A stretch of DNA of 64,000 bases, taken from Agroathelia rolfsii. Lineage: Eukaryota > Basidiomycota > Agaricomycetes > Amylocorticiales > Amylocorticiaceae. The notes beneath the pieces are model-generated. The model searched no databases. It was given only the letters and a program-made list of their open reading frames with translations, and was not told the origin of the DNA. Each line of letters opens with the position of its first letter. The first letter of the stretch is position 1. Of this stretch, positions 23,201-33,900 are shown in pieces. Where the stretch lies: NCBI GenBank assembly GCA_018343915.1, contig JABRWF010000003.1, forward strand, positions 2,046,001 to 2,110,000, given 5' to 3'. The position numbers were made by a program, and so were the translations under genes.

Positions 23201-25453
23201 AAATGGAAGTCGGTAAATCATGATCAAGATCTTTTCAATGCAGCACGTTAAACGGAGCAGCTAGAATTTAGGCGTAAAAAGAAAGCAAGATAACGAAAAG
23301 AACAAGAAAAAAACGTGGCCAATCTGGGTGGCTGTGATTACGTTGTGGTATCAGGCGGCTTCCTTTGTCACGGTGTTGCGCTTGGACGACGCCCTAAGAT
23401 ATTGACGAACACGCCATCCTCCCTCTCTAGCCGAGGCCGCATCATTTCAATCAGAGCTTCTGTCGGCCACGCGCTAGATGGGACTCTCGCTTCTGCTGTC
23501 CTCCGCGTGCCAGAGACGGCCATTAAGGGTTACGCTAGTGATGCGGTATGCACGTCCGCACATATGCAGTCCGAGTCCAAAGCTTGCCCATCGGCACTAA
23601 ACTTCTCGTGGCGTCGCGTATGCGCCGATAATCGCAACTAGGTACGCCACGCACAGGAGGGGTGGAGATGGGCTTGCGAGAGGCGTTGAAAAGGGACTCA
23701 AAACGCGGTTAGTGACAATGTAGCGTGCACGCCGTTCTATGCATGGCATGGCAAGCTACGAGAGACAGCCACTTGAGATAACGTCATGGACCGTCATAGC
23801 TCCAAATACAAGTAAAAGCCGGATTAAAAATTATCTGCTTGTCTTCATAACATGCATCCCAGCGTACTTCAGCCTCTCGCTGAGCCCTCTTGCTCTTGCC
23901 TGCAATATAATTTCATTAGCCGGTAAAATTGCCGCACGTTTGCTCAATATGCGCGATCGTCGCGAATGACATAATCGGATGTCGTTTCAATGAAAAACAT
24001 CTGCCTTGAATTGCGAGGATATTGCCGCACAGACTGAGTTATCCAATATTACGCCCTCGGTGTACAGTGGCAACAACAGGACGGACAGCAATGGACTACG
24101 ACGGGCGCGGCCGCTATGCATAGCGGTAGGGCCCGGGAGGTAATAAAAAGATACCAGATGCACGCCAGTCGTTGTGTAAGCGACGGCGTCTGCGAACAGA
24201 AGAAGCTAAGCGATGCGACTTTTCTCCTTCTCTTGACAAAAAAAGACGTTGGGCATGCACGAACAAAAAATCCCGTGCCATTGTTGCTTTTTCATTACGC
24301 AAGACCTCGTGTTCGCATCATCATCTGCGAGGACATGAGGCGGCCAGGCTACTTGTCAACCCCAGATTTGCCCTTGTCGGGCCGGAGAAGGGGAGCGTGG
24401 GTGCCCAGTGCCTCAGACTGTTCCAGCCACCGTAGCCACCATCTCTAGTACTGGCGCACAGATGCCTAATCGAGGCTGAACCAATATGAGCACGTTTTCT
24501 GTGTCCGGTGAATTTCCTGTGCAGGAGATGTTTGGTCAGGGAATGATCACAAGGGATCGATTCTCCCGAAAGGATCAGTATCATCACCAATAGTGATAGT
24601 CAAAAGTCGGTTGCCTTTTGGTTTCCCTCATATATAACCCTACGTCAGTTGCTAGGCCGTACTATAGCTTGTGACGCCTGTTCGCAACAGTCCCCCCATT
24701 GATGACCCTCTTCTCTGACTGTGTGCTAAACGGGATGATTGTGAGCTTCGCCGGAGATGGCGGCCATAGATAGCAGCAAATCACATAGCCGCGGTGGTCA
24801 GGTCGTCGCCTCGAATCCATTTGGCAGTTCTCATCGTCACCGAGTCAGATGTAAATGTTTGATCTGATAAAAAATTATGATATCGCCGTCATGTGCAAAA
24901 CATGTGCCATACTGAGGAACAATGCGCTCGCCTCAGGACATGATAAGAACGATCCTATGAGCTAACTCAGGCTTCTCCTCGCGGTACTATGCCATATGAA
25001 TAAGCATAAGGTTGCCGCTCGCAGCGCTAGACTAAGGTCCTGGACAAGCACGACAAGCCTCAGACCAGGGCGCTTGGCTTGAAGTCAACCTGAACAAGCT
25101 AAACCTTTGCTTCCGAAAGATGAAATGCACTAACAACGCTGTGCAGTCAGGAATGCCAAGGCCTCTCAGGCTCGTGCCCAGTGTCAAATGTTCCCAGACG
25201 CCGTCAGTTTGAAGAGCGAGACCTCATCATACCGCCATTAAGTTACTCCTGGATACTAACATCATTATATCGACTCGAACAGCGCTCTGGTCTCATTTTC
25301 GTGTTTCTCTGAGTGCAAAATAATTACTAGTCTTTGATCCTGGATTGAGAAACCTGGTAAAAACATACCAACCTCACTGCTGGACTACGCTACTGGCGGA
25401 AAGAGTGACTCGAGTTTAACTTTCAGATTTACAGCTTGGGGCGCTTGTCTAAA
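20227..25453. other. 5.2-kb gene-poor region
   Basis: This is the largest gap in the window. No frame extends into a convincing exon chain on either strand and there are no transposase, reverse-transcriptase or helicase motifs. Frames near 21191-21523 (minus), 23315-23641 (plus, no ATG) and 24116-24448 lack known motifs. It holds the 16-bp palindrome at 24111-24126. It presumably includes the cyclin promoter (a minus-strand TATATA near 20355) and the promoter of the ATPase gene. Whether it is an eroded repeat or regulatory DNA cannot be told by reading. Confidence 0.45.
24111..24126. repeat. 16-bp perfect palindrome
   Basis: CCGCTATGCATAGCGG reads the same on both strands. It lies in gene-poor DNA within a GC-rich patch that also has a NotI-like GCGGCCGC. 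Its role is unknown; it may be a dimeric protein-binding site or chance. Confidence 0.6.
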
Positions 25454-28344
25454 ATGCCACCTTCCATCCGTATGCACTATGGATTCGTCATGCCGCTCAG
25501 GAGTTACAAACCGCCATCATCATTAGTGTGCCGTCAACAGCTGCGCAAGGAAAACTTGAAGTTACGTCAGGACCGATCATATCTTGTCCCACAAGCTGTG
25601 CATTCGAGTTGTTATGCAACGAAAGTAGACCCTGTGTATGAAGAACAGGGTAATAGGTCATCTCCTGCCCAGGATAACCGCGTCGGCGGCAGTTCGACAG
25701 ATACAGGTGATAATGGAGGCAGGAACCCTGTGATCGAAGCTTCTCTCACTGCTGTTATCGGTCTTGGAATGGGTATGTCTCTCACGCACATAGCTGTTGT
25801 TTGATCCAAACTGTAGTCGCCGCCCCAACACCCTATATCCACATCATTTGATTTCTCCTCTTCTATTGATTCAACGTCTAATTGTGTATCATTTGTGTGT
25901 TTCAGTGTTCATTGGAGGTACATTTCCCTTCCCGCCCTTGTTTTAGAGAGACTATCAACAAGTTTGTGGCACTTAGGTGTCGCCTATGTCTCCTGGTACA
26001 AAAAGAACGTCCTCGATAAGGTGTGTGGCGGTTGAGATAATCTGTCTGAGCCTAAGCATTTGAATTATTAAAACTATCACAGATTGAGCAAGCGTTTGCG
26101 CCGGGATATGATCCTGCGTTAGAGGTTGCCTCCAACACCAAGTCATACACACATAAGGATTACTTATGTGTCGATGATTCGGAGCGAGGGCTTGAAGACT
26201 GCGCCAGAAAGCAGCACCACCGTCGTAGGGGTGAGAATCAATTGTCACTATAGCTCGTTCATGCCTCTGATTTCTCGAGAAAAAAAACAGAGCAGGATTT
26301 CATTGATGATATTGTACATGGGGTTGAGCAGGGACATTACTACGTACTATTAGGCCCTAAGGTAGGTGGGGATTACAAACACATCATTGAACTCTAATAA
26401 AATTTAGATTAGGGTGCAGGCAAGGGCACCATGCTATTTGATGCTATGGCCGCCAACCAGGCAGATGGAGTAGCCATATGTGATGCCCACCCTGACCTCG
26501 AAGTCTTCCGGCTTCGGCTTGGCAAAGCACTCAACTATGAGTATAATGAGGATTCTCAGACCGGTCTTTTTCAAAGGCGGGATCCGCGGGAAGGCTTGTC
26601 GATCTCCAACTCAGCTGCTTGACATACGTGCTTATTTTCTGGTTGTATCAGGCGGACCTGCTCTTGATATAGAACGAGGTAAATTACTTCCCCTCGTATG
26701 GAGGTCGTATCATGAATTCAACTGCATTTTTAGCGCTTAACAAACTGGAGAAGGTTGCTCTTCGTGCCTCGCGGAGGAGGGGAAAACCACTGGTCTTGAT
26801 CATCAATAACGTCCATTTCTTCAAAAACAACGACGAAGGAGCTAATATCCTCCTGCAGCTCCAACAACGAGCCGAGTTTTGGGCAGCCAGTGGTAAGTCG
26901 CCTCGTTGGTCAAGCACGTCACAAATGCAGATTTGACTCATTTGCGGCAAAACTAGGGATCCTGACCTTTGTTTTCAGCTCGCAAGTGGTATTTCCATGT
27001 CTTTTCCTTTTTCTCAGTTCCTAATGAACCGTTTACGTCAATAGAGATGACAGCTGGCCATTTTTCACTCTGAGTAAGCGATCATTCTTCATGGGTATTC
27101 TCTCGGTGGCCATACTTATTTGAATGATGATGTCAGGGAAAACTGCAACTCGTATGCAGGTTTGCATACCAGTCGTTTTGCATTACATTATGTGTATGAG
27201 CCTCATTACACACCCCGTATAGGTCATATCCATCTCGGATCTTTCCCTCAAAGAGTCTCTCCACGCATCCATGCAAATCCACTCCAGCACCCACAAGACG
27301 GATGGGCCTCTCATATCCCAGGCTGCAAACCAAGCTATTGAGACCGTAGGCGGCCGGCTCTCGTACCTCAGCCGTATGGCCCGCTCCAAAGACATGACGC
27401 GCACGGCCGAGCAGATGGTCGCGAATGAGAAATCGTGGCTCCTGAGCCAGATTGGCCTAATTCCAGGTGATGAGTCTAATTTTCATAAGATAAAAGCTTA
27501 TTTCACATCCTGACATGACGTGATTATATTGATGACTAGACTGTGATGACGACGTCATGGATGAGCAAAAGTGGAGTTCTTGCTCATGGCTGCTGCTTCA
27601 GGTGCGTTTCCCCTTTTGAAATGCGGTGTAAGAACATTGTGACCTGACCTATACTTGCCAGGAATTTGTAAGAATTCGCGATGAACAAGAAGAAAAGTGG
27701 AAGGATATGGACCCAGAAGAAGTTCGCGAGGCTCGTCTGTCTTTGCCTTCTATTCCTTACGTGTGTTTTTCTTTCGTTCTTTTCCCTAACATTTACTTGA
27801 TTTCTTATCATTGTGCTTCGCTGGCAGTGGAGATGCAGACAGATCATGACGCGCCCAGATTTCCTCGAAGGTGCGTACTGTATCATTTGAACGATTACGA
27901 CACAGCGGCAACAACAATGTTCATCAAACTGACCACATGCATCATCATCCGTCATAAATAAATAGAACTTGACAGAGTCAATATCATCTCTATAGACGTA
28001 CGGTTTCCACCCAAATCAAAATCATGGGTTCAACCATATCATACTCATGCTGAAATAAAAATATACAGGTGCATCATGATGTTCGTCCGGATTCCATGTT
28101 GACGCTTCATGCTGCGCGTGAAGTCGTCAACGAGGAGGGCTTCCAGGAGCTGCTTGATGGGGTTCGTGGTCGCGTTGACGAGATCGAAAGTCTGCACAGG
28201 ACTAGGGAATTGACGGTGCGTTGATTTATGACTGTCATTATTTTGCTGTGAGGCTCATCACGAGACTTGCGCGTGCAGTTCAAAGACCTCAATACAGGAG
28301 ATCGCTTGCACCTTACTATCGAGAAGGGTAATAGCGCAAATTAA
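25454..28344 (+). CDS. Mitochondrial-type AAA/STAND P-loop ATPase
   Basis: About 16 exons from 25454 to 28344 encode about 570 residues. The N-terminus is Arg/Ser-rich, suiting a mitochondrial presequence, followed near residue 100 by a membrane segment (VIGLGMVFIGGVAYVSW), part of which is encoded by a 12-nt exon (25906..25917). The ATPase core has a Walker A motif HYYVLLGPKGAGKGT, the conserved block ADGVAICDAHPDLEVFRLRL, a Walker B-like strand PLVLIINNVHFF, and a sensor-like strand GILTFVFSSDDSWPFF. The C-terminal part (LSYLSRMARSKDM, WLLSQIGLIPDCDDDVMD) is helical, like the arm following the ATPase domain in Arch_ATPase-type proteins. Two introns have GC donors (26594..26651, GCTTGT; 26982..27044, GCAAGT). 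I know this family only as conserved fungal P-loop ATPases; substrate and partners are unknown. Its last exon ends LHLTIEKGNSAN. Confidence 0.8.
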
Positions 28345-28645
28345 CAAGGACATGCGATCTTACTTCTTTATTAATACGGTTCGTTGAGGACAATTGTTAA
28401 TAGTAAACACCAAGGCGCAGTGCGTTGGTCACAAAATTATAGATCAATACTCTGGACAACATAATTGTTCATCCATATATCGTAGTCATCAGTTAGGTGA
28501 ATAATACAGATCTACATAACATATAAGACGGTGAAACTAGCCGCTCTTTGCGGTCGAAAAACTGCAGGCTTTGGTCCCAATGACACAAGCTCAAAATAAA
28601 AGATGAAGAGAAATAGGTGAGTGGGATACGAGAGCCAATTTTTTT
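28345..28645. other. Convergent spacer
   Basis: About 300 bp between the 3' ends of the ATPase gene (plus) and the Nab2-like gene (minus). It holds only presumptive 3' UTR sequence. Nothing else was seen. Confidence 0.5.
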
Positions 28646-30750
28646 TTATGCCGTGATAGAGACTGCTTTGGTGTCTTCCTGCTGCGATGCTGCCGTAGTG
28701 GGGCCTTTTCCCGCAATGGTCTTGTTCATCTCGTTCTTTTGAGCTTCCAGCTCCTTAAGCCGTTGTTCAAGCTTCTCCTTCGTAGCAGCATTGTTGAATT
28801 TTACACTGCGGTTGTGGCTCGCTCCATTCGCACCCGAGGCCTTGCCCATCGACCCCGTCTCCGGGGTGGGAACGGTGACCAGCGGTGCACTTGTGGAAAG
28901 ACCACGATGGAAGGAAGTAGGGAGAACGCGTCCTTCTGGATGTTGGAAAGTGCAGTTTGCGCGGGTGCATCCGGCGCCGAAACGGCAAGGTTGGTTGGAT
29001 GTAGAGGGAGGATGGAAGAATGGGCAGTTTGGTCGTGTGCATGCTGTACCAAATTTACATGGAATGGGTGTGTGAGAATGGGGTTGCGGTGTTGGTGGTG
29101 TATTTTGCACGGCAGGCTTGTGGGCTTCCGCTAGAGCTATACATAAAATAAGTACGAGGATACGTATGATGAAAGTTCATAATAATTACCTGGATTTACG
29201 ACTGCAGGACTGACATGCGACTTGACGCAGTCTTTGTCTTTGCAATTCTTTCCATTTTCGCAAGCGGCAGTATCGAGAACAACGCCACTCTCCGCTGTCG
29301 CTACCGGAGAAGGATGCGACCATCGACACTGGACATTCGTACACTTTGTACCGAACTTGCACAAGCTGGGGGATTGAGGTCGCTCTGGGACGGCATATGC
29401 GGGTGTCGCAGAAGCTGATATGGGAGTGGGTATTGCTGGAGTGGGAGTGGCTGATGTAGCAGGGACAGGAGTTGGCGCAGCAATTGGCTGCTCCGGGGGA
29501 GCGGGCGTAGCAGTAGCGGGATTGGTAGTATGCGGCGTACCGCCTCTTCCTCTGACACCACCCCTTCCTCCACCTCGTTGCATACCTCTTCCCCTCGACG
29601 ACCCATTGTTGTGCGTTCCGCCTGGCACATTGTTGGGAGCTCCACCGTCTGCTCCGTTCTGGGGAGCAAAACCACCCATGCCAGCCGCCATACCGATGGT
29701 TGCCGCCATCTGTTGCATCTGGTTCATCATCGCCATTTGCTGCATCATGATCTCCTGTTGCATTAGCAGCGGATTCTGCACAAAACCCATGTCCATGCCC
29801 GGAAAGCCGCCGTTCATCATCATCTGCTGCATCTGAGCATCCGGTGTGGCAGTAATGTTGTTGATACGCTCTTGGATCTCATCATGTGCAAAGCGCTGTT
29901 GGTGAGGAGGATGGCGGCCACCGACTCGTTCTAAGAGGCTGCGGCCATTTGAGGGCCCGTCTCTGTCTCGGCCCTGCATGGCACGCGGCCCAGTGGGCAC
30001 ATCTGTGCGACGAGCTTTATGGGGTGGTTGGGACGAGGGGGAGGGTGAACGAGCAGAAGCGTTTCGCTTTTGAGGGGTGGTAGAGGGTATGCTGTTAGCG
30101 GGCTGTGGAGGGTTTGGCCGTGAAGCGTAATTTGTTCTGGAGGGCTCGGTTGGAATATGAGGGGGTTGCTCGCGATGGTTTTTAGGGGCTGCTTTGGGTG
30201 CCGCTGGTGGTGGGCGCGCAGGTGTAGGTTCAGGCGGGGCTTCTCCTTTCGCTGCCTCCGCAAACAACCAGTCCGTAAAACTCGGGTCTAAGAGTCGCGT
30301 TAGATATCTCAACCGACATAGAAAATGAAGCTGTCATACGAAAATCAGAGCCAATAACTAGAGGAAAAGAGTTAGTAAGCAGTCAAAAGAGTCAAAATCG
30401 AGGCAACGCACGATCTTCTAATTCTTGAGTTACTTGCTCTATTGCCTCAAGTTAGATACAGTACATCAAGAGTTATAAGTTAAAAGGGCGAACCTTTCCC
30501 CTTATTGTTAATGATCATTATTGTGATATATTCAGCCATAACCGAATCTGAATATCTGGTAAGTGTCGGGAGGCGCTTGAGACAGGCGAATGACATACCA
30601 GAGTCGGGGCTGTAGTCTCTTCGAGCGAGTTCATTTTGAATGGATTCCTGTGGGAAAAATCAGTAAAAATTAGAATAAGTCATTCCTGAGAAGATAGCGT
30701 ACTTGGAGAGCCTTAGCGCGCTCGCTGTTCAGCGTGAGACCGAAAGGCAT
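28646..30750 (-). CDS. Nab2-like CCCH zinc-finger poly(A)-binding protein
   Basis: Nab2 (ZC3H14) binds poly(A) in the nucleus, limits tail length and couples mRNA to export. Short 5' exons starting at 30750 (MPFGLTLNSERAKALQ, then ESIQNELARRDY, then MAEYITIMIINNKGKEQVTQ) build the PWI-like N-terminal fold, ending in the block DFHPSFTDWLF. The central part is Pro/Gln-rich with a Met/Gln-rich run (residues about 215-255) and an RGG-type Arg/Gly patch (about 295-315). The C-terminus carries CCCH fingers with the Nab2 spacing: CKFGTKCTNVQCRWSH, CENGKNCKDKDCVKSH, CKFGTACTRPNCPFFH and CRFGAGCTRANCTFQH. A final coiled-coil helix follows (KEKLEQRLKELEAQKNEM). The last intron lies between the second and third fingers (near 29110-29165). 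Four fingers are seen, against seven in yeast Nab2 and five in ZC3H14. It diverges from the next gene over 241 bp. Confidence 0.87.
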
Positions 30751-30991
30751 TGGCAGAGAATCAGCGGTTGTTGAGAGAGGATTGAGAAGGAGGCTGTAGT
30801 TCAAGCTCAGTTGGAACTCAGCGAATTGGCACAGACGCGATTGCTTATGTCAGCTGCGTCATCCATTTCGCGCGCGTTGTTGATTTCAAGTCAAGTCTTT
30901 TCAAACAGTGTTACAACTGTTACTATTACCACCGAGACTCAACAACTACGGCTTGGAGGATACCCCCCGGACTGTATCCGCTCTGTATGCA

Positions 30992-33900
30992 ATGAGCTCG
31001 TTCAAGCCAGCTGCGCGCGTCTCTCGTCCGCCGATACGCAACCCTTACGACAAATTCTCAAAGCCCGACTTTGAAGACTGGATTGGTAGCCTCACCGGCT
31101 CCCTACGCCACGCGCTCGGACGCGATCAGCCTTCCTCCGCCGCATCTACACAGACACAGTCGCGCACAGGCAATCACGACTCTATCTCCAACGTCGGTGG
31201 TCGTTTGTCCCCCGAGGTCGGTCAAGAGGCTGATTCACTGTCCGACAATGGCTTTGGCTACAGTCGAGAACAGCGGAGAGACGATCTCGGAAGACAAAGC
31301 AGTGTCTTGAGCACGGGAGACGATCCTTCGCAGCCTATTGAACTGGACTTGGACTCGGAAGAAGATGAAAGGGATGATCCTGCTATATACGAAGAGATTG
31401 ACGAAGAGGACGATTACTCGGGGTCTCAAGACGACGAACTGCACGAGGATGCCCAGGTTCATGTCAATGGCTTTACAACGCACGAATATGACATGGAAAA
31501 TGACTCTGAAGAGCATGATGAGGCAGAGACGGTCATCCCCCATCATTCCTTTGATGCTCCTGCTCGCGAGACACAACCAGTACCTTCGGACGACGAGCCT
31601 GAAATCACTGTCATAGAAGACGATGAAGATGAAAACTATGAGTCCGAAAATGAAGAAGATGATGGTCAGCTTTAAATTAGTTTTCCTGTTACACCTTGAA
31701 CCAAAACTTCTATTGCCCTCTTCACCAGCAAATGCTGTTGAACTTCCTGATGTCTGGGAAGGACCAGAAGAATATGCCGAAGATTACTATGCTGGAGGTG
31801 ATGGTCCTGCCACAGGGATTCATCGGCCTGCTTCTCCATCCCATCTCGAAGACTTGTCGGATCCAGAAGTTTCTGACGAGGGGCTCCCTGAGGGAGATTA
31901 TGTGTCTGGAGATGAGCTGGAAGATGACATTGAGGAAATCGACGACCCTGCCGGTGAAGACCTACCTATCCAGCCTGACAACGGTAGGTTTTCAGGCCTA
32001 GGGTAAACCATTCGGGTTTATTGACAGTTACTAGGCCCTACGCCACAGCTGGTAGATCCTTGGTTAGGTCCTGCACAATATGCCGAAGACTTTTATTCAG
32101 GGGGTGATGCACCTCTTCGTCGTGTCTCGACATTGGTGGATCCTTCTAGTATTGAAGCGACTCCACAGGAGCATGAAACCTTTGGGTTCTCCAGTGGCGC
32201 ATTTAATTTGCCAGGTCAACGAAGAACTGATGGCGCCATGCATGCTCAACCTGACGAGATTTTGGACGTTGACGCTGAGGATTGGTCGACAATACAGGAG
32301 GAACATGGCAAAATTCCGGATTTATATCATGATGGTCTCTCTGTTCAGGGGGAGTTTGTTACTGAACACGATGACATTCCTGTATATGGCGGATCTGGTA
32401 TGAAACTGCTCAAAAAATATGAAATGTTTTCTCACCGATATACTTTAGAGCTGGTTTCTCAGTATTCCGAGAATACCCGTGAATCGATCGCTGGAATGCC
32501 ACCGAGTAATCCTGATCTGCTTACTGGAGGTGTCTCGTCGTTTGCTAGCGGTGAGTCAGTTGGATACGTACACCCAGTTTCGCATCCTCCTCACAACGCA
32601 TTAGATCCGACTGACAAGGCTGAGCTCGATGCTCTTCAAATGTCAGAGACATCGAAAGATGTGGATATGGCCAAAAATCCAAATGTCGAGGAGACCATTG
32701 CCCATGAGATGCAAGAACAAATCGCTCATGCCGAGCCACTAGGAACAACAGAAGCGGTGTCTAACCCCCCAGTGTTGCCTCTTGACCCGATACTCGCTGG
32801 GGAGGGAAAAGAACCCCCTACACCCTTAGACGCTGAAGCACTACCCGGGCCGGCCGAACAAGACATCAGTCTCGAGCCAGATGCGTTCTCCATTGACGTA
32901 GGATCCGAACCACGATCTATTCCACAGCACACAGAACCAGGTTCTGCTTCCTCGTTGCCAAACCCATCAGGTATTACAAGAGCTCGCCGACCGACGCTGC
33001 GCGACCAAATGCCAGAAATCAATCCCAACCAACCTCCCCTATCCGATACTCCAAATCTCCTACCCACTCCGCTCATGATGGCCATTCCCCAGGCTCGATT
33101 GGACGACTTGCTTACCTCCGTGCGCCGTGGTGACCTCAATGCTGCCACTGATTATTTCCCATCTACCCCAGGTCTATCTACTGACCAACCCGCTTGGCCG
33201 ACGGATCTACCTAATGAGCCAGCCTTGGATGGCGCTGCTTCAACTTTCATGCAGCCCGTTGAAGAGCTTTTGGATTTCATTGTAGCAAATAACATCGAGG
33301 CATTTGATCAACCTGCTGAATCAACGGGGGGTGGTCATTTCGGATACGATTATGCCGTTGAAGAAGTCGTGGCTATTGAAAAGACTAGTGTGGAAGGGGA
33401 TATCGACGTTCGGTCGATTGATAGTAATCATATCGTCAACGAAAACTCAACCCCTTACGAAGTTAAGGAGCGCACGACAACGGTATGGTGGAAACAACTA
33501 TGTTCACATAGCTCAAAATACTTATACAATCTTAAACAGGAGCCTCATTCGCCTATAATGGAGGATACTGACATCGGCATCTCTATAACTGTAGAATCTG
33601 CTGAAGAACCTGTACAGACCTCCCCTCAGCCTAAAGCTCAACGACCTACGTTTATTAGGATGCCAAGTTCTACTCTGGCGTCTGCTACTACGTCGATGAA
33701 GACGACCATACCTTCCGACCTACAAGCGGTTCACCAGCATCAAGTCCTCGGTACACCATCCATCCTGCTATTGAGCCACCCACCAACTCCTGGCACACCG
33801 CCACCACTTTCTGTCCCGGTAACTCCACGTGCGCTAGAGGAACTGCAGGCCCGCCAGGCTGGTGCAGTGCCCAGTACCTCTCATGAATATCCTTCGAAGG

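Noticed and set aside
23315..23641. 108-codon open frame in the gene desert
   Set aside because: It opens with GTG and has no ATG near the start, no motif and no joinable exons.
29420..29836. Plus-strand frame rich in Gly, Ile and Cys opposite the Nab2 Met/Gln region
   Set aside because: Its composition is an antisense artefact of ATG/CAG-rich codons on the minus strand.
33483..33539. Reading this 57-bp stretch as coding exon
   Set aside because: It has GTATGG/ACAG borders and an unlike composition (Trp/Tyr/Lys) inside an acidic protein, so an intron is more likely.
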